Positions 37,464 to 45,665 of a stretch of 64,000 nucleotides of DNA are shown here, piece after piece. Source of the stretch: Chlorobaculum sp. 24CR (GTDB lineage Bacteria > Bacteroidota > Chlorobiia > Chlorobiales > Chlorobiaceae); the NCBI RefSeq assembly GCF_004118635.1, contig NZ_SDGU01000025.1, forward strand, positions 1 through 64,000. Reading direction: 5' to 3'. Position 1 is the stretch's first letter. The number at the start of each line of letters is the position of its first letter. The translations under genes were made by a program, and so were the position numbers. Below the pieces are notes generated by a model. It ran no database searches and had not been told where the DNA came from. It was given only the letters and a program-made list of their open reading frames with translations.

Positions 37464-37549
37464 TATAGGTCCTATAGGTCTTATAAGTCCTATAGGACCT
37501 ATAAGACCTATTCGCGAATTTCCGGGCTGGGCAGGCGCAAGGCCTGCCC
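37464..37549. repeat. Composite palindromic repeat inside eCIS operon
   Basis: Arms 37474-37490 and 37495-37511 (ATAGGTCTTATAAGTCC against its complement) form a 17-bp stem with one G-U pair. Next to it, 37529-37536 (GGGCAGGC) pairs with 37542-37549 (GCCTGCCC), part of a CCTGCCCCTAC unit of the same type as GTAGGGGC at 14.07 kb. The element lies between the PAAR and gp25 genes. Confidence 0.85.
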
Positions 37550-37569
37550 CTACATTTTCGTTCAAAGCG

Positions 37570-37839
37570 CTACCCTCCAATGATTACGGTTGGTGCGCCG
37601 GGGGGCATGATTGCGCCTCCTCCGGCGGTTGGGTCGCCTGCTCTGGCGGCGGGCATTCCGCCGATCATCACGGTGGTCGAACCCATTGCGATGGCGTCCG
37701 GGCCGCAGGTGTCGCCCTGCCGCGCCGCCGGCATTCCGCCGATGAGCACGGTGGGCGCTCCGGGTGGGATGATGGGCACCGGAGCGCCCTGGGTTGCCGT
37801 GCTGACGATCATGTCGCCGACTCGTGCTGCGAATGCCAT
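37570..37839 (-). CDS. PAAR-domain spike tip protein
   Basis: An 89-residue protein consisting of PAAR repeats: IPPGAPTVLIGGMPAARQGD, then TTVMIGGMPAARAGD and PPGAPTVIIGG. PAAR proteins fold into a small cone with a metal ion at the tip and sharpen the VgrG-like spike (Pvc10-like). It starts 15 bases after the spike gene. High glycine, proline and alanine content is normal for the family. Confidence 0.95.
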   Translation of the reverse strand: MAFAARVGDMIVSTATQGAPVPIIPPGAPTVLIGGMPAARQGDTCGPDAIAMGSTTVMIGGMPAARAGDPTAGGGAIMPPGAPTVIIGG

Positions 37840-37854
37840 TTCGTTTTTCCCTTG

Positions 37855-39621
37855 TCAGTTTATTTGAACCATGCCGCCGCTGATCTTCGCCGTGGCGCTG
37901 CCCTTGAGTTCCGCGCTCGCGCCGGAGAGTTCCGCCGTGGCGGAGCCTTCGGCCTTGAAACCGCTCTGCGCCGCCAGTTCAATGTTCACCCCCTCGGCTT
38001 TGAGGTCGCCGGTCGCCTTCAGCACGATGTCGCTCGCGCTCTCGATGGTGATGCCCTTGTCGTCGAGGGTGATCTTGTTGCCATTCATATCCTCGACGAT
38101 GATGCCGTTGCTGTCGTCCGACAGCGAAAGCTTGTTGCCGCCGGGCGTTTCGAGGTGGATGATCTTCTTGTCGTCGTCGAAGGTGAGCAGCATCTTTTCG
38201 CGGCTCACGTAGCCCTTGCGGTGGTTGTCGTCCGAGGCCGCTTCCGGCGCGGTTTTGGCGGCGCTGTGGCACATGCCGAGCACCACCGGATGGCGCGGGT
38301 CGTCGGCGATGAAGCCCACCACCACCTCGTCGCCGATCTCCGGACGGAAAAAGGTGCCGCGCCCGTCGCCCGCGTCGAGCGTGGCGAGCCGCGCCCAGAC
38401 CCCCTCGTCCGAATCGCTGATGAGCGGCAGCCGCAGCTTGATGCGCTCCATGCCCGCCGGGTCGCCCTCCAGCACCGTTACCACGCCCATCTGCAAGCCG
38501 CCGACGCCGGGCAACAGGCCCGATGCGGGCAGCGGGCGGAGGTTGTAGCGCTCCGGGAAAAGCTCCGGATCGAGGCCGAACTGCACGTCGGTCTCCCAGT
38601 TTCCGCCGCTCACCGACTGCCGCACCCCGGAGACGTAGAGCTTGCCCTCGAAGCGCGCGCCGATGCCCGTCACCTCGATCACCTGGCCGGGCAGAATCGA
38701 GGCCATCCCCTGAAACCGTACCCGTCCGCGCACCTTCGAGAGCCGCTCTTTCAGGAGCCGTCCGTCGGCCCACGCCTGCAATTCGGGCTGGCTCAGGTTG
38801 CCGCCGTGGCGGATCACCGCCGCGTCACCGCCGAGCACTTCGGCGAGGTCGTCCGCCGAGAGGTTGCCGTTGCCGGTGGTCGAGGGTTCGCTCGCCTCAG
38901 ACTTCACCAGCTCCTGATCCGCCGGGTTCCACGACGAAGCGGTGATGCCGGTCTCCTGCACGCGGGCGTCGAGTTCCGCGTCGAGCTCCAGCACGGTCGC
39001 GCCGAAGCGCACCGTCACCGCCGGGTCGGCGGTGGGGTCGGGCGGGGCGACCGTCACCGTGCCGTCCGATGCCGCCACCACCATGCCGTTCGCCTCGGCG
39101 CGGCAGAGCATGAAGTCCCAGTCGGTCGATTCGTACTGCACCACCGAACCCGGCTCCGGAGTGGTCGCCGTTACGTCACTCGTTAACCCGTATTCGCCGA
39201 TGATCTCCTCCATGACGTCGCTGTCTTTCATGTCGGCGAAGTAGCGGCTTTTGAGTCCCCTCGTCATTTTGACCGCGTTGCCCCGGCACTCGATGGCGAG
39301 GAAGCTGCCGTTCTTGCGGATTTTGACGCTCTGCTTGACGATCAGCCCTTTGAACACCTTGTCGTTCGTCGAGCGGTAGCCGAGCTGAATCTCGATCTCT
39401 TTGCCCGGTATGAACAGCTCCTCGTCGCTTGCCGCGAAGGTTCCGGTCGAAGCCTGTCCGTCGAGCAGATGCAGCTCGGCGGTGGGAATCCGGTTCAGTT
39501 CGTGCGACACCGAGAGCGCCACGAGCTGGAACCTGCCGGGAATTTCCGCGCCATCAATCAGCACCGCGGAGGTGCAGACATCCGGAGTCGCCGGCGTCGG
39601 TATGGTGTTTTCGGGACTCAC
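37855..39621 (-). CDS. VgrG-like spike protein
   Basis: A 588-residue spike protein of the gp27/gp5-VgrG family (Pvc8-like). N-terminal gp27-like parts (IEIQLGYRSTNDKVFKGLI, YESTDWDFMLCRAEANGMVV), a gp5-like OB region (MGVVTVLEGDPAGMERIKLR, PEIGDEVVVGFIADDPRHPV) and a C-terminal run of short strands from about 500 for the triple beta-helix are all visible. The frame is open 44 codons further upstream, but the GTG at 39621 is chosen because it overlaps the stop of the LysM gene as GTGA and gives the family N terminus. Confidence 0.92.
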   Translation of the reverse strand: MSPENTIPTPATPDVCTSAVLIDGAEIPGRFQLVALSVSHELNRIPTAELHLLDGQASTGTFAASDEELFIPGKEIEIQLGYRSTNDKVFKGLIVKQSVKIRKNGSFLAIECRGNAVKMTRGLKSRYFADMKDSDVMEEIIGEYGLTSDVTATTPEPGSVVQYESTDWDFMLCRAEANGMVVAASDGTVTVAPPDPTADPAVTVRFGATVLELDAELDARVQETGITASSWNPADQELVKSEASEPSTTGNGNLSADDLAEVLGGDAAVIRHGGNLSQPELQAWADGRLLKERLSKVRGRVRFQGMASILPGQVIEVTGIGARFEGKLYVSGVRQSVSGGNWETDVQFGLDPELFPERYNLRPLPASGLLPGVGGLQMGVVTVLEGDPAGMERIKLRLPLISDSDEGVWARLATLDAGDGRGTFFRPEIGDEVVVGFIADDPRHPVVLGMCHSAAKTAPEAASDDNHRKGYVSREKMLLTFDDDKKIIHLETPGGNKLSLSDDSNGIIVEDMNGNKITLDDKGITIESASDIVLKATGDLKAEGVNIELAAQSGFKAEGSATAELSGASAELKGSATAKISGGMVQIN

Positions 39622-40328
39622 GATGACTTTGCTGTTTTGTCGATGGGCGGAAACCTGATCTCCGCTCCTGGCGCCAGCGAGCGGAAGTCGTCCAGCCCGT
39701 TGGCCGCGGCTACGTCGAGATAGTACTTCGAGTCGCCGTAAATCCGGAAGCACATGAGCGGCAGGGTGTCACCGGCTCTGACCTTGCGGATGTGGGTCAG
39801 GTCGGCGGACTGCCTGTCCTCCGAGGCGGCGCGTTTCTCCTCTTCGATGCTGCTCTTGAAGGTCACTTTGGCCGAGGCGCGCAGGGGCGTGCCGTCCGGC
39901 TTGAAGAGCTTGTAGGTGATTTCGAGCTCCGTCACCCGCCCTTTGAAAATCGAGTTCTCGCCCCATACCAGCTTGAAGTGGCGCGGCTCGTGTGCATCGC
40001 CCTTGTAATCGATCAGCACCGAGCGGAACTTCTTGATATCTTCGGTGATCGAGTCGCGCGGAATGCCGTCGATGATGCCGGTGTTGTCGAACAGAAAATC
40101 GAAGCTCATCTCGCCCGGCTCGGAGTATTCGTACTTGAGCTGCTGGCCGCTCGTACCCTGCCCCTGACCCGATTTCGAGAACTTCAGCTTGTAGCTCTGC
40201 GTGTAGCTCTCCGGGTTGATGAGCGCCTCGACGTAGTCGTCGGCCTCCTTTTTGCCGCCGCTTTCGGCCTTCTTCGAATCGGAAAAGGCCAGGATCAGCA
40301 TCTTTTCGAGTTTTCCGCTCTCAGCCAT
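39618..40328 (-). CDS. LysM-domain tube/baseplate connector
   Basis: A 236-residue protein with a C-terminal LysM domain: HIRKVRAGDTLPLMCFRIYG, then YYLDVAAANGLDD and FPPI. The N-terminal part (ALINPESYTQSYKLKFSK) is the usual start of Pvc7/gp53-like hub proteins. In these particles the LysM protein connects the tube initiator to the spike and baseplate. Its start overlaps the DUF5908 stop by one base (TGATG) and its stop overlaps the spike start by four, so it is translationally coupled on both sides. Confidence 0.92.
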   Translation of the reverse strand: MAESGKLEKMLILAFSDSKKAESGGKKEADDYVEALINPESYTQSYKLKFSKSGQGQGTSGQQLKYEYSEPGEMSFDFLFDNTGIIDGIPRDSITEDIKKFRSVLIDYKGDAHEPRHFKLVWGENSIFKGRVTELEITYKLFKPDGTPLRASAKVTFKSSIEEEKRAASEDRQSADLTHIRKVRAGDTLPLMCFRIYGDSKYYLDVAAANGLDDFRSLAPGAEIRFPPIDKTAKSS

Positions 40329-40522
40329 CAGCGTTCACGTTTGTTTTGCATAATCCGGAGCACCTGTTCGACGCACTCGGCCACGATCGCTTCGCGATCC
40401 GCGCCGCCGCCTGCGCCGCCGCCGCTTCGCTCCGCGCCGTTCCGGCTGGCCTGTGCGTCTTCGTCCTGCGGCGCTTCGTTGACCGTCACCTTGATATGCA
40501 GCTCCCTGATCTCTACCGGCAT
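40328..40522 (-). CDS. DUF5908-family small eCIS protein
   Basis: A 64-residue protein that begins PVEIRELHIKVTVNE and ends with a short helix CVEQVLRIMQNKRER, joined by a Gly/Ala-rich linker. This matches the small DUF5908 proteins (Pvc6-like) found between tube and LysM genes in eCIS loci. Function is not established; it may be a small baseplate or assembly factor. It lies four bases after the tube gene and overlaps the LysM gene by one base. Confidence 0.85.
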   Translation of the reverse strand: MPVEIRELHIKVTVNEAPQDEDAQASRNGAERSGGGAGGGADREAIVAECVEQVLRIMQNKRER

Positions 40523-40526
40523 GGCC

Positions 40527-40970
40527 CTATCCTTTCTGGACGGTGAAGTAACGGTAACTCAGCTCCATCGTTTCGACGACGACGCTGTTTTCGTTCGCAT
40601 TGAAATCGCTGACGAGCCACTTTTTGGGAATGGCGTGAACCACGTTCCAGGTTTGCAGCGGCTCGCCTTTTTCGTTGAGCAGGTTGATCGACAGGTCCGT
40701 GGGGGTGAACGAGCGGTTCCGGAAGGCGTCGGTCAGCCACCCGATGACCGACGAATCGGTCAACAGGCCGCGCTTGAGCACCAGGTCGGCGTACTTTGTT
40801 CTCGTCGGCAGCTTGTGCTCGAAGCGGTTCTCGCCGCCCTCCTTGAAGGTCTCGAAGTCGTACTCAACCGACAGGCCGGAGACCGACTGGAAACGCGCGT
40901 CGTTCTTGTCTTTGCTGATGCCAAAGACCACCCGGAAATAGAACCCCCACGGAGGATAGTAATCAACCAT
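40527..40970 (-). CDS. Inner tube protein, second copy (Pvc5-like)
   Basis: A 147-residue gp19-family tube protein. WGFYFRVVFGISKDKNDARF, VSGLSVEYDFETFKEGGEN and LVLKRGL are the familiar tube-protein elements, and the C-terminal strand VVVETMELSYRYFTV is typical. Compared with the 145-residue paralogue just upstream, this one is more like the tube initiator that contacts the LysM protein and baseplate (Pvc5). The pair lies 13 bases apart. Confidence 0.9.
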   Translation of the reverse strand: MVDYYPPWGFYFRVVFGISKDKNDARFQSVSGLSVEYDFETFKEGGENRFEHKLPTRTKYADLVLKRGLLTDSSVIGWLTDAFRNRSFTPTDLSINLLNEKGEPLQTWNVVHAIPKKWLVSDFNANENSVVVETMELSYRYFTVQKG

Positions 40971-40983
40971 AACGTCGTTCCTC

Positions 40984-41421
40984 TCAGATCTTCATCAGTT
41001 TCAGTCCCTCGTGCGCCAGCTCGATGCTCTCGATGGCTACCTCGTTGGCGTCGGACTTGAGGTCGGGAGCGGTGATCTTGACCGGGAAGCAGCGAGCCGC
41101 CGTCCAGGCCGCCACCGGCGAGTGCTTCTCGTTGAGCAGCCGGATGGTGACGTCGCGGCGGTTCTCGACGCGCTCGTTAGCCACCTCGTCGAGCCAGCCG
41201 TTGAAGTCGAAGTCTTGCTCGAACTTGCCGCGCTTGAGCGTGATGTTGCTGTTCTTGACCATGCCCGGCATGGCAATTTTGCTGAAGTCCTTGCTGTCGC
41301 TGTGCCGGTACTCGATCTTTTCGCGCTCCATCACCAGCCCGGTGACTTCGGTGAAGCTGAGTTTGGCGCCTCCCCAGTCAACCTGAAAGTGAAACCTTGG
41401 TATCGGATATTCCTGTGCCAT
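40984..41421 (-). CDS. Major inner tube protein (Pvc1-like)
   Basis: A 145-residue gp19-family tube protein, probably the main building block of the inner tube. The elements FHFQVDWGGAKLSFTEVTGL, MPGMVKNSNITLKRG and the C-terminal VAIESIELAHEGLKL are typical. It lies between the sheath gene and the second tube gene, as expected of the most abundant tube subunit. A Bacteroidota-like set of one sheath and two tube proteins is visible, in contrast to PVC with more paralogues. Confidence 0.92.
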   Translation of the reverse strand: MAQEYPIPRFHFQVDWGGAKLSFTEVTGLVMEREKIEYRHSDSKDFSKIAMPGMVKNSNITLKRGKFEQDFDFNGWLDEVANERVENRRDVTIRLLNEKHSPVAAWTAARCFPVKITAPDLKSDANEVAIESIELAHEGLKLMKI

Positions 41422-41477
41422 AGTCGTGTGAAGTTTATGGATTGAAAAAACTGGTTATCGAATGCTCCGTTCGACGG

Positions 41478-43526
41478 TTACGACTCGGCCATCTTGTGCG
41501 AGAAGCGCAGGATGATGAACTCGGCGGGCCTGACGGCGGCCATGCCGATTTCGATAATCATGCGGCCTTCGAGGATGTCGAGCGAGGTCATCGTTTTGCC
41601 GAGGCCGAGCGACACGTAGAAGGCGTGTTCGGGCTTGATGCCCTGCAACGCGCCCTGTCGCCACTGCACCGTCAGGAAGTTCTCGATCATGGCCTGGATG
41701 CGCACCCATGTGTTGGCGTCGTTCGGCTCGAAGACGAACTGTTCGGTCGCTTTTTTGACCGACTCCTCGACGAAGTTGAAGAAGCGCCTGACGTTGACGT
41801 AGCGCCACTCGTTGTCGTTGCCCGCCAGCGTGCGCGCGCCCCACACCAGCACGCCCTTGCCGGTGAAGCTGCGGATGATGTTGACCGACTTGCCGGCGTT
41901 CGCATCGACGTTGTAGTCGGCCTGCTGCTCCTGCGAAATTCTGGCGACCGGGCTGACCACCGAGTTGAGGCTGACGTTGGCCGGGGCTTTCCAGACACCG
42001 CGATCCGAGTCCACAGCCGCGTACACACCGGCAATCGCGCCCGACGGGGGAAGCTGGTTGAGCGACTCGATGGCCTTGCTGACCAGGCTCTTGTAGGTTC
42101 CGAAGCCGCTGAGGAGGGCGTCGTTGAACTTCTTCTCATACTCGGCAGCCGAGCTTTCGGCGAAGCGGAAGAGCGCGATGATGGAGCTGGCGGCCTGCAC
42201 GGCGGCGTTTTTGGCGACGTCGGCCTGCTGTTTTTCGGTAATGCCCGGAACGGTGTATTTCGCCGTGACCGAGGCGCTGGTGACAGTGGTGAACGAAGTC
42301 GTATCGTAAGAGGCTGCGGTGGTGTAGCCGAGCAGGATAATCGCCTTGCCAAGATCGGTTGAGGCGGTAATCGGATCGTCGGAGAAGAGGTTGATCGAGC
42401 CGTTGGTCAGCAGGTAGTTGTAGTGCGCGGCCAGCACGTCGAAGACTGATGCTTTCAGTTTGGAGCTGCCGAGGTACTGCTCGATGTCTTTTTTGAGGAT
42501 AAAATCCCTGGTCTCCGGAACCGACGGGTCGGGCGAGGCGCTGACGACTGCCGGGAGTCCGTCGATCATGTCGCTCACATCGGCCACGATTTCGGCGAGC
42601 AGGTCGTAGATGTTCTGCAATGGCGCTTCCAGGGCGGCAAGCGTGGTTGCTGGGGAAGCGTTGTAGGCGTCGGAGAGCGCTTTGAGCTGATCCGCCCAGC
42701 TTTTGCCCGCGCCCGCGGCGGCGGTTTCGGCGGCATCGAGCGCATCGACCGCGTCCTGCGCTTCGCTCACATCCGAGAGCATCTGAAGGATCGAGGTGTC
42801 GCTGGTCAGGCTCGTGGCGGGAACGGCTGCGCCGGAGGCGTCGTCGCGCTTGAGTGTGAGGTCGCGGAAGTAGAAGTAGCGGGGGAGACTGGTGTTGATC
42901 CAGGGGCCGTAAGCCGCGCCGTACTTGAGGTTGTTGATGCCAATGCCGTCGCGGAGCTGCTGCACGTCCGCGCTAAAGTCGCTTGACTTGACCGTATCGC
43001 ACAAGGTCACTCTGTCCTGAAGCTTGTTGCACTGCGAAAGCGCGGCGACCTGCACGTCGTGCAGTCCGTTGCCCGACAGGTTCACGGCGTCGGGGAAGAG
43101 CAGGATGGTCGGTTCGTCCTCGTTTTCGACCGCTTCGAGGCCGTCGAGGAATGCCTGTTTGTCGAGGCTGTCGCTGTAACTGCCGACGGAGACGATGTAG
43201 CAGTTGCCGCCGCCATTGGCGTAGAACATCCGGAGGCTGTCGTACAGCATGCGCCCGCCGGCGGAGGCTTGTCCGCAACCCGCGTAGTTGTTGTTCGAGT
43301 CGAGATAGAGCTCGATCTGTTGCGAAGGCCCCTGGCCGAACAGCTCGACGTACTCGGCGATGGATTCGATTTTGGTCGGCTTGTTGAAGAGCGACTCGCC
43401 GTTTTCGAGCGCCTTTTCGGTGTAGCCGATAAAGGCCGGAATCGCCGTCGCCACGGGTGCAATCGAAGGTGGGAACTTCGGGATCTCTTCGATATAGACG
43501 CCGGGGGTCTTGTACGTTGTTGCCAT
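41478..43526 (-). CDS. Contractile sheath protein
   Basis: A 682-residue tail-sheath protein. The N-terminal signature TYKTPGVYIEEIPKFPPSI, then PAFIGYTEKA, and the C-terminal domain (KGVLVWGARTLAGNDNEWRY, VNVRRFFNFVEESVKKA, and ending RPAEFIILRFSHKMAES) are the conserved sheath parts. Roughly residues 210-470 form an alanine/serine/aspartate-rich insertion that makes the protein long compared with PVC sheath paralogues (about 350-480). Only one sheath gene is present, where PVC-type loci have up to three. Confidence 0.95.
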   Translation of the reverse strand: MATTYKTPGVYIEEIPKFPPSIAPVATAIPAFIGYTEKALENGESLFNKPTKIESIAEYVELFGQGPSQQIELYLDSNNNYAGCGQASAGGRMLYDSLRMFYANGGGNCYIVSVGSYSDSLDKQAFLDGLEAVENEDEPTILLFPDAVNLSGNGLHDVQVAALSQCNKLQDRVTLCDTVKSSDFSADVQQLRDGIGINNLKYGAAYGPWINTSLPRYFYFRDLTLKRDDASGAAVPATSLTSDTSILQMLSDVSEAQDAVDALDAAETAAAGAGKSWADQLKALSDAYNASPATTLAALEAPLQNIYDLLAEIVADVSDMIDGLPAVVSASPDPSVPETRDFILKKDIEQYLGSSKLKASVFDVLAAHYNYLLTNGSINLFSDDPITASTDLGKAIILLGYTTAASYDTTSFTTVTSASVTAKYTVPGITEKQQADVAKNAAVQAASSIIALFRFAESSAAEYEKKFNDALLSGFGTYKSLVSKAIESLNQLPPSGAIAGVYAAVDSDRGVWKAPANVSLNSVVSPVARISQEQQADYNVDANAGKSVNIIRSFTGKGVLVWGARTLAGNDNEWRYVNVRRFFNFVEESVKKATEQFVFEPNDANTWVRIQAMIENFLTVQWRQGALQGIKPEHAFYVSLGLGKTMTSLDILEGRMIIEIGMAAVRPAEFIILRFSHKMAES

Positions 43527-43555
43527 GATGTATCCCGTTTTAGGTTGAGGTTGGG

Positions 43556-44569
43556 TCAGATAACTATTTCCGAAACAATTTTTGATAGGGCGACTCCGGC
43601 CATTTCGGTTTTGACCGTCTCCACCGAGGGCTTTGGCCCGGTCGCGCCGGAAGCGTTGCCGTAAAAGGTCATGGGCAGCGGTTCGGCAGAGAGGCTTTCC
43701 GTGCCGTCACTTTCGATCCACTTCCACCAGGTGTGGCGGTTCTTGAAGCGCACCTCGAAGACCGGCCCGCTCGCCAGCGGTTTGCCGTCGCCGTCGATGA
43801 AGCTGAAATCGCCGTCGTCGCCGCGCGTTGCCGCGAGCCGGATGAGCGCGAAGAGGTCGGCGGGCAGATTGGCGTTGAAGAGGAGGCCTCTCGATGGCGC
43901 ATCCGTTACGCCCTCCGGCGCTGCGATTTCCGGCACGTCGTTCTGGTTGGCGAAAACCGGCATCGCGGATTTGTCCGCGTCGAGCGTCTGAAAGGCCGGA
44001 GCGGTGCCGGTCTGGTCAGCCGTGAGCTGGCAGAAGGCGCCGCCATCCTCGAAAAGCGCTTCAATGCCGTCTCCGGCGTCGAGCGTCTCGATCTCTTTCG
44101 ACAGAAAGAGCCGCTTGCTTTCGCCGCTGGCTCTCGAAGCGCCGGTGAGGTTGCCGAACACCGGCACGTTCTCTTTGAAACGGTAGCGGGTGCTCTTGTC
44201 GCCGGTGTAGCATTCGCGAATCGATTGCGGCCGCAAGGTGAGCGCCGTGTAGTTGAAAAATTCGGGGTCGATGACCTTGAGGCTCCACTCCAGCACCGTG
44301 TCCAGAGGCAGAGCCGCGTCGCTTGGCGCGGCGGCGATGAAGCCGCTCTTCGTCTTTCGCCAGAGCGCGCCGAAAGCTTTCAGCCTCTTTTCGGTCGCCG
44401 CCGTCGGTGTGATCTCCAGAAATGCGCCCACGTTATAATTCAACAGATAACGCTCCTGCTGCGCAGCCGGAAGGCGGTCGAACAGCGTCGGGCCATCGTC
44501 CAGCCAGTAGTGGTGAAGGAGGCGCACCTCGAAGAGTTTGCGGTATGCTTTTTCGCTTCGCTCGGCCAT
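43556..44569 (-). CDS. Unknown eCIS-locus protein between cap and sheath
   Basis: A 337-residue soluble protein with no recognised domain. The start EKAYRKLFEVRLLHHYWLDD and LNYNVGAFLEITPT look conserved in type, and FEVRFKNRHTWWKWI lies in the C-terminal part. It is placed between the DUF4255 cap gene and the sheath gene with gaps of only 6 and 29 bases, so it is a true member of the operon. A cap adaptor or sheath-end component is the simplest guess, based on position only. Confidence 0.65.
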   Translation of the reverse strand: MAERSEKAYRKLFEVRLLHHYWLDDGPTLFDRLPAAQQERYLLNYNVGAFLEITPTAATEKRLKAFGALWRKTKSGFIAAAPSDAALPLDTVLEWSLKVIDPEFFNYTALTLRPQSIRECYTGDKSTRYRFKENVPVFGNLTGASRASGESKRLFLSKEIETLDAGDGIEALFEDGGAFCQLTADQTGTAPAFQTLDADKSAMPVFANQNDVPEIAAPEGVTDAPSRGLLFNANLPADLFALIRLAATRGDDGDFSFIDGDGKPLASGPVFEVRFKNRHTWWKWIESDGTESLSAEPLPMTFYGNASGATGPKPSVETVKTEMAGVALSKIVSEIVI

Positions 44570-44575
44570 GACAGT

Positions 44576-45193
44576 TCAGAGTTTATGGCTGATTTCGGTG
44601 ACGACCTCCGTGACAAGCCTCCCCTCCTTCGGGCGTGCCCTGAACTTCAGGTCGAGCATGCGCATCCAGTAGATGACGAAGGGATACTGCTTTCCGCCGA
44701 GCGTTCCCCAGAGGTGGTTGATCTCCTCCATCGAGGGAGAGTGGAGGTCGAAGATCAGCTTGAACGATTCGAGGCAATCGAGGTCGTTGGTGGGCGCGTT
44801 GCCGGTAATCGAGGCCGGGCTGACGTTGTCCTGGGTGAAGACGTTCCGGAACTGGAAGAAGCGCAATACCCTGGAGAGCATCAACAGGCCGTTGGAGTAG
44901 CTTGCGTGTGGCGCGATGATGAGTATCTGGAAGTTCAGAAAGAGCGGCGGATTTTCGTACAGCGCCGTCAGGTTGGCTTCGTCGCGCCGGTAGTTTGGCT
45001 GGTTCTTGAGCGTCTTTTCCTCCCGCACATTGATGACCGAAAAGAGCACCGAATCTCTCGAAATGCCGTTGCTTGATGTGTCGAACCCGTCGGAGGGATT
45101 GCCCAGCCGCGCGTTGTCCGTATCCATCGAATAGGCGTCCCGCAGATGCGAATTCAGTTCGTTGACCACGATTGTCAGGGCATGAGAAATCAT
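44576..45193 (-). CDS. DUF4255 / Pvc16-like cap (tube terminator) protein
   Basis: A 205-residue DUF4255 (Pvc16 N-terminal) protein, first gene of the injection-system operon. The conserved start ISHALTIVVNELNSHL, then VLFSVINVREEKTLKNQPNY, PLFLNFQILIIAPH, and WGTLGGKQYPFVIYWMRML match the family. It caps the distal end of the inner tube and stops elongation. The 470 bases upstream are non-coding and must contain the main promoter of the whole unit. Confidence 0.92.
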   Translation of the reverse strand: MISHALTIVVNELNSHLRDAYSMDTDNARLGNPSDGFDTSSNGISRDSVLFSVINVREEKTLKNQPNYRRDEANLTALYENPPLFLNFQILIIAPHASYSNGLLMLSRVLRFFQFRNVFTQDNVSPASITGNAPTNDLDCLESFKLIFDLHSPSMEEINHLWGTLGGKQYPFVIYWMRMLDLKFRARPKEGRLVTEVVTEISHKL

Positions 45194-45665
45194 TGGTCAT
45201 CGTTGGTTTGACGGTTTGACGAAACCTGCTTCGCACTCTCTCTCTTCTTCAGGTTGACCGGGAAAAGCTTGTGCCGATTGTCCGTTTACAGTCGAATCGA
45301 ACAACGGTTTCGCTTTCAGCGCCGATCTCAGGCCAAAGCGAAGATGGCTTCAAAAAACAGCCCATGCCAGTGACTTTTCCGACTACGATACCGGAGACGA
45401 ACACTCGACAAACGGCAAACTTTTTCAAAAAAACAGTTGGCTGCTGACCTGCGTGCCGGGTATGAACAATCGACGCAAGTCGATGAAGAAGGATGCTTGC
45501 AATAAAATACGTGTAAAAGCTACTAATATTTTCGCGCCGGGCAAAATGAAAAAATGAGATAACTATCTGTTGTATATATGGAAAGGGGGTTTATTGTGTT
45601 TGATTCTATGTGTAGTGTATATGCGTTTGCTGTTTTAAAAAATAGTCCAGCGGGATGCGGCGGTT
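45194..45665 (-). other. Upstream region of eCIS operon
   Basis: A 472-base non-coding region between the cap gene and trmH, both on the minus strand. Bases 45530-45660 are AT-rich and are the likely promoter region; no consensus promoter or operator could be assigned with confidence. No regulatory gene for the injection system is adjacent. Confidence 0.5.

Noticed and set aside
33578-37468. 1296-codon plus-strand reading frame
   Set aside because: It lies opposite the two clear baseplate genes and has a composition (Arg, Val, Gly, Glu and Leu in excess) typical of antisense frames in GC-rich genes; no domain is visible.
37284-37583. Short frames rich in SYRSYKSYRTYKTY-like residues at several repeats
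   Set aside because: They are translations of the TATAGG/TATAAG palindromes, not real proteins.
19295-45193. Prophage or R-type pyocin
   Set aside because: Tail-like genes are present but no capsid, portal, terminase, lysis or integrase gene; the DUF4255, DUF4157, DUF5908 and AAA+ ATPase genes mark an eCIS.
19295-45193. Type VI secretion system
   Set aside because: VgrG- and PAAR-like proteins are present, but there is no TssJ, TssL, TssM or ClpV-type gene; the ATPase is a different AAA+ type.
45194-45665. A tRNA or regulatory gene upstream of the eCIS operon as an insertion site
   Set aside because: No cloverleaf or gene could be found in this region, and no direct repeats flank the locus within the window.
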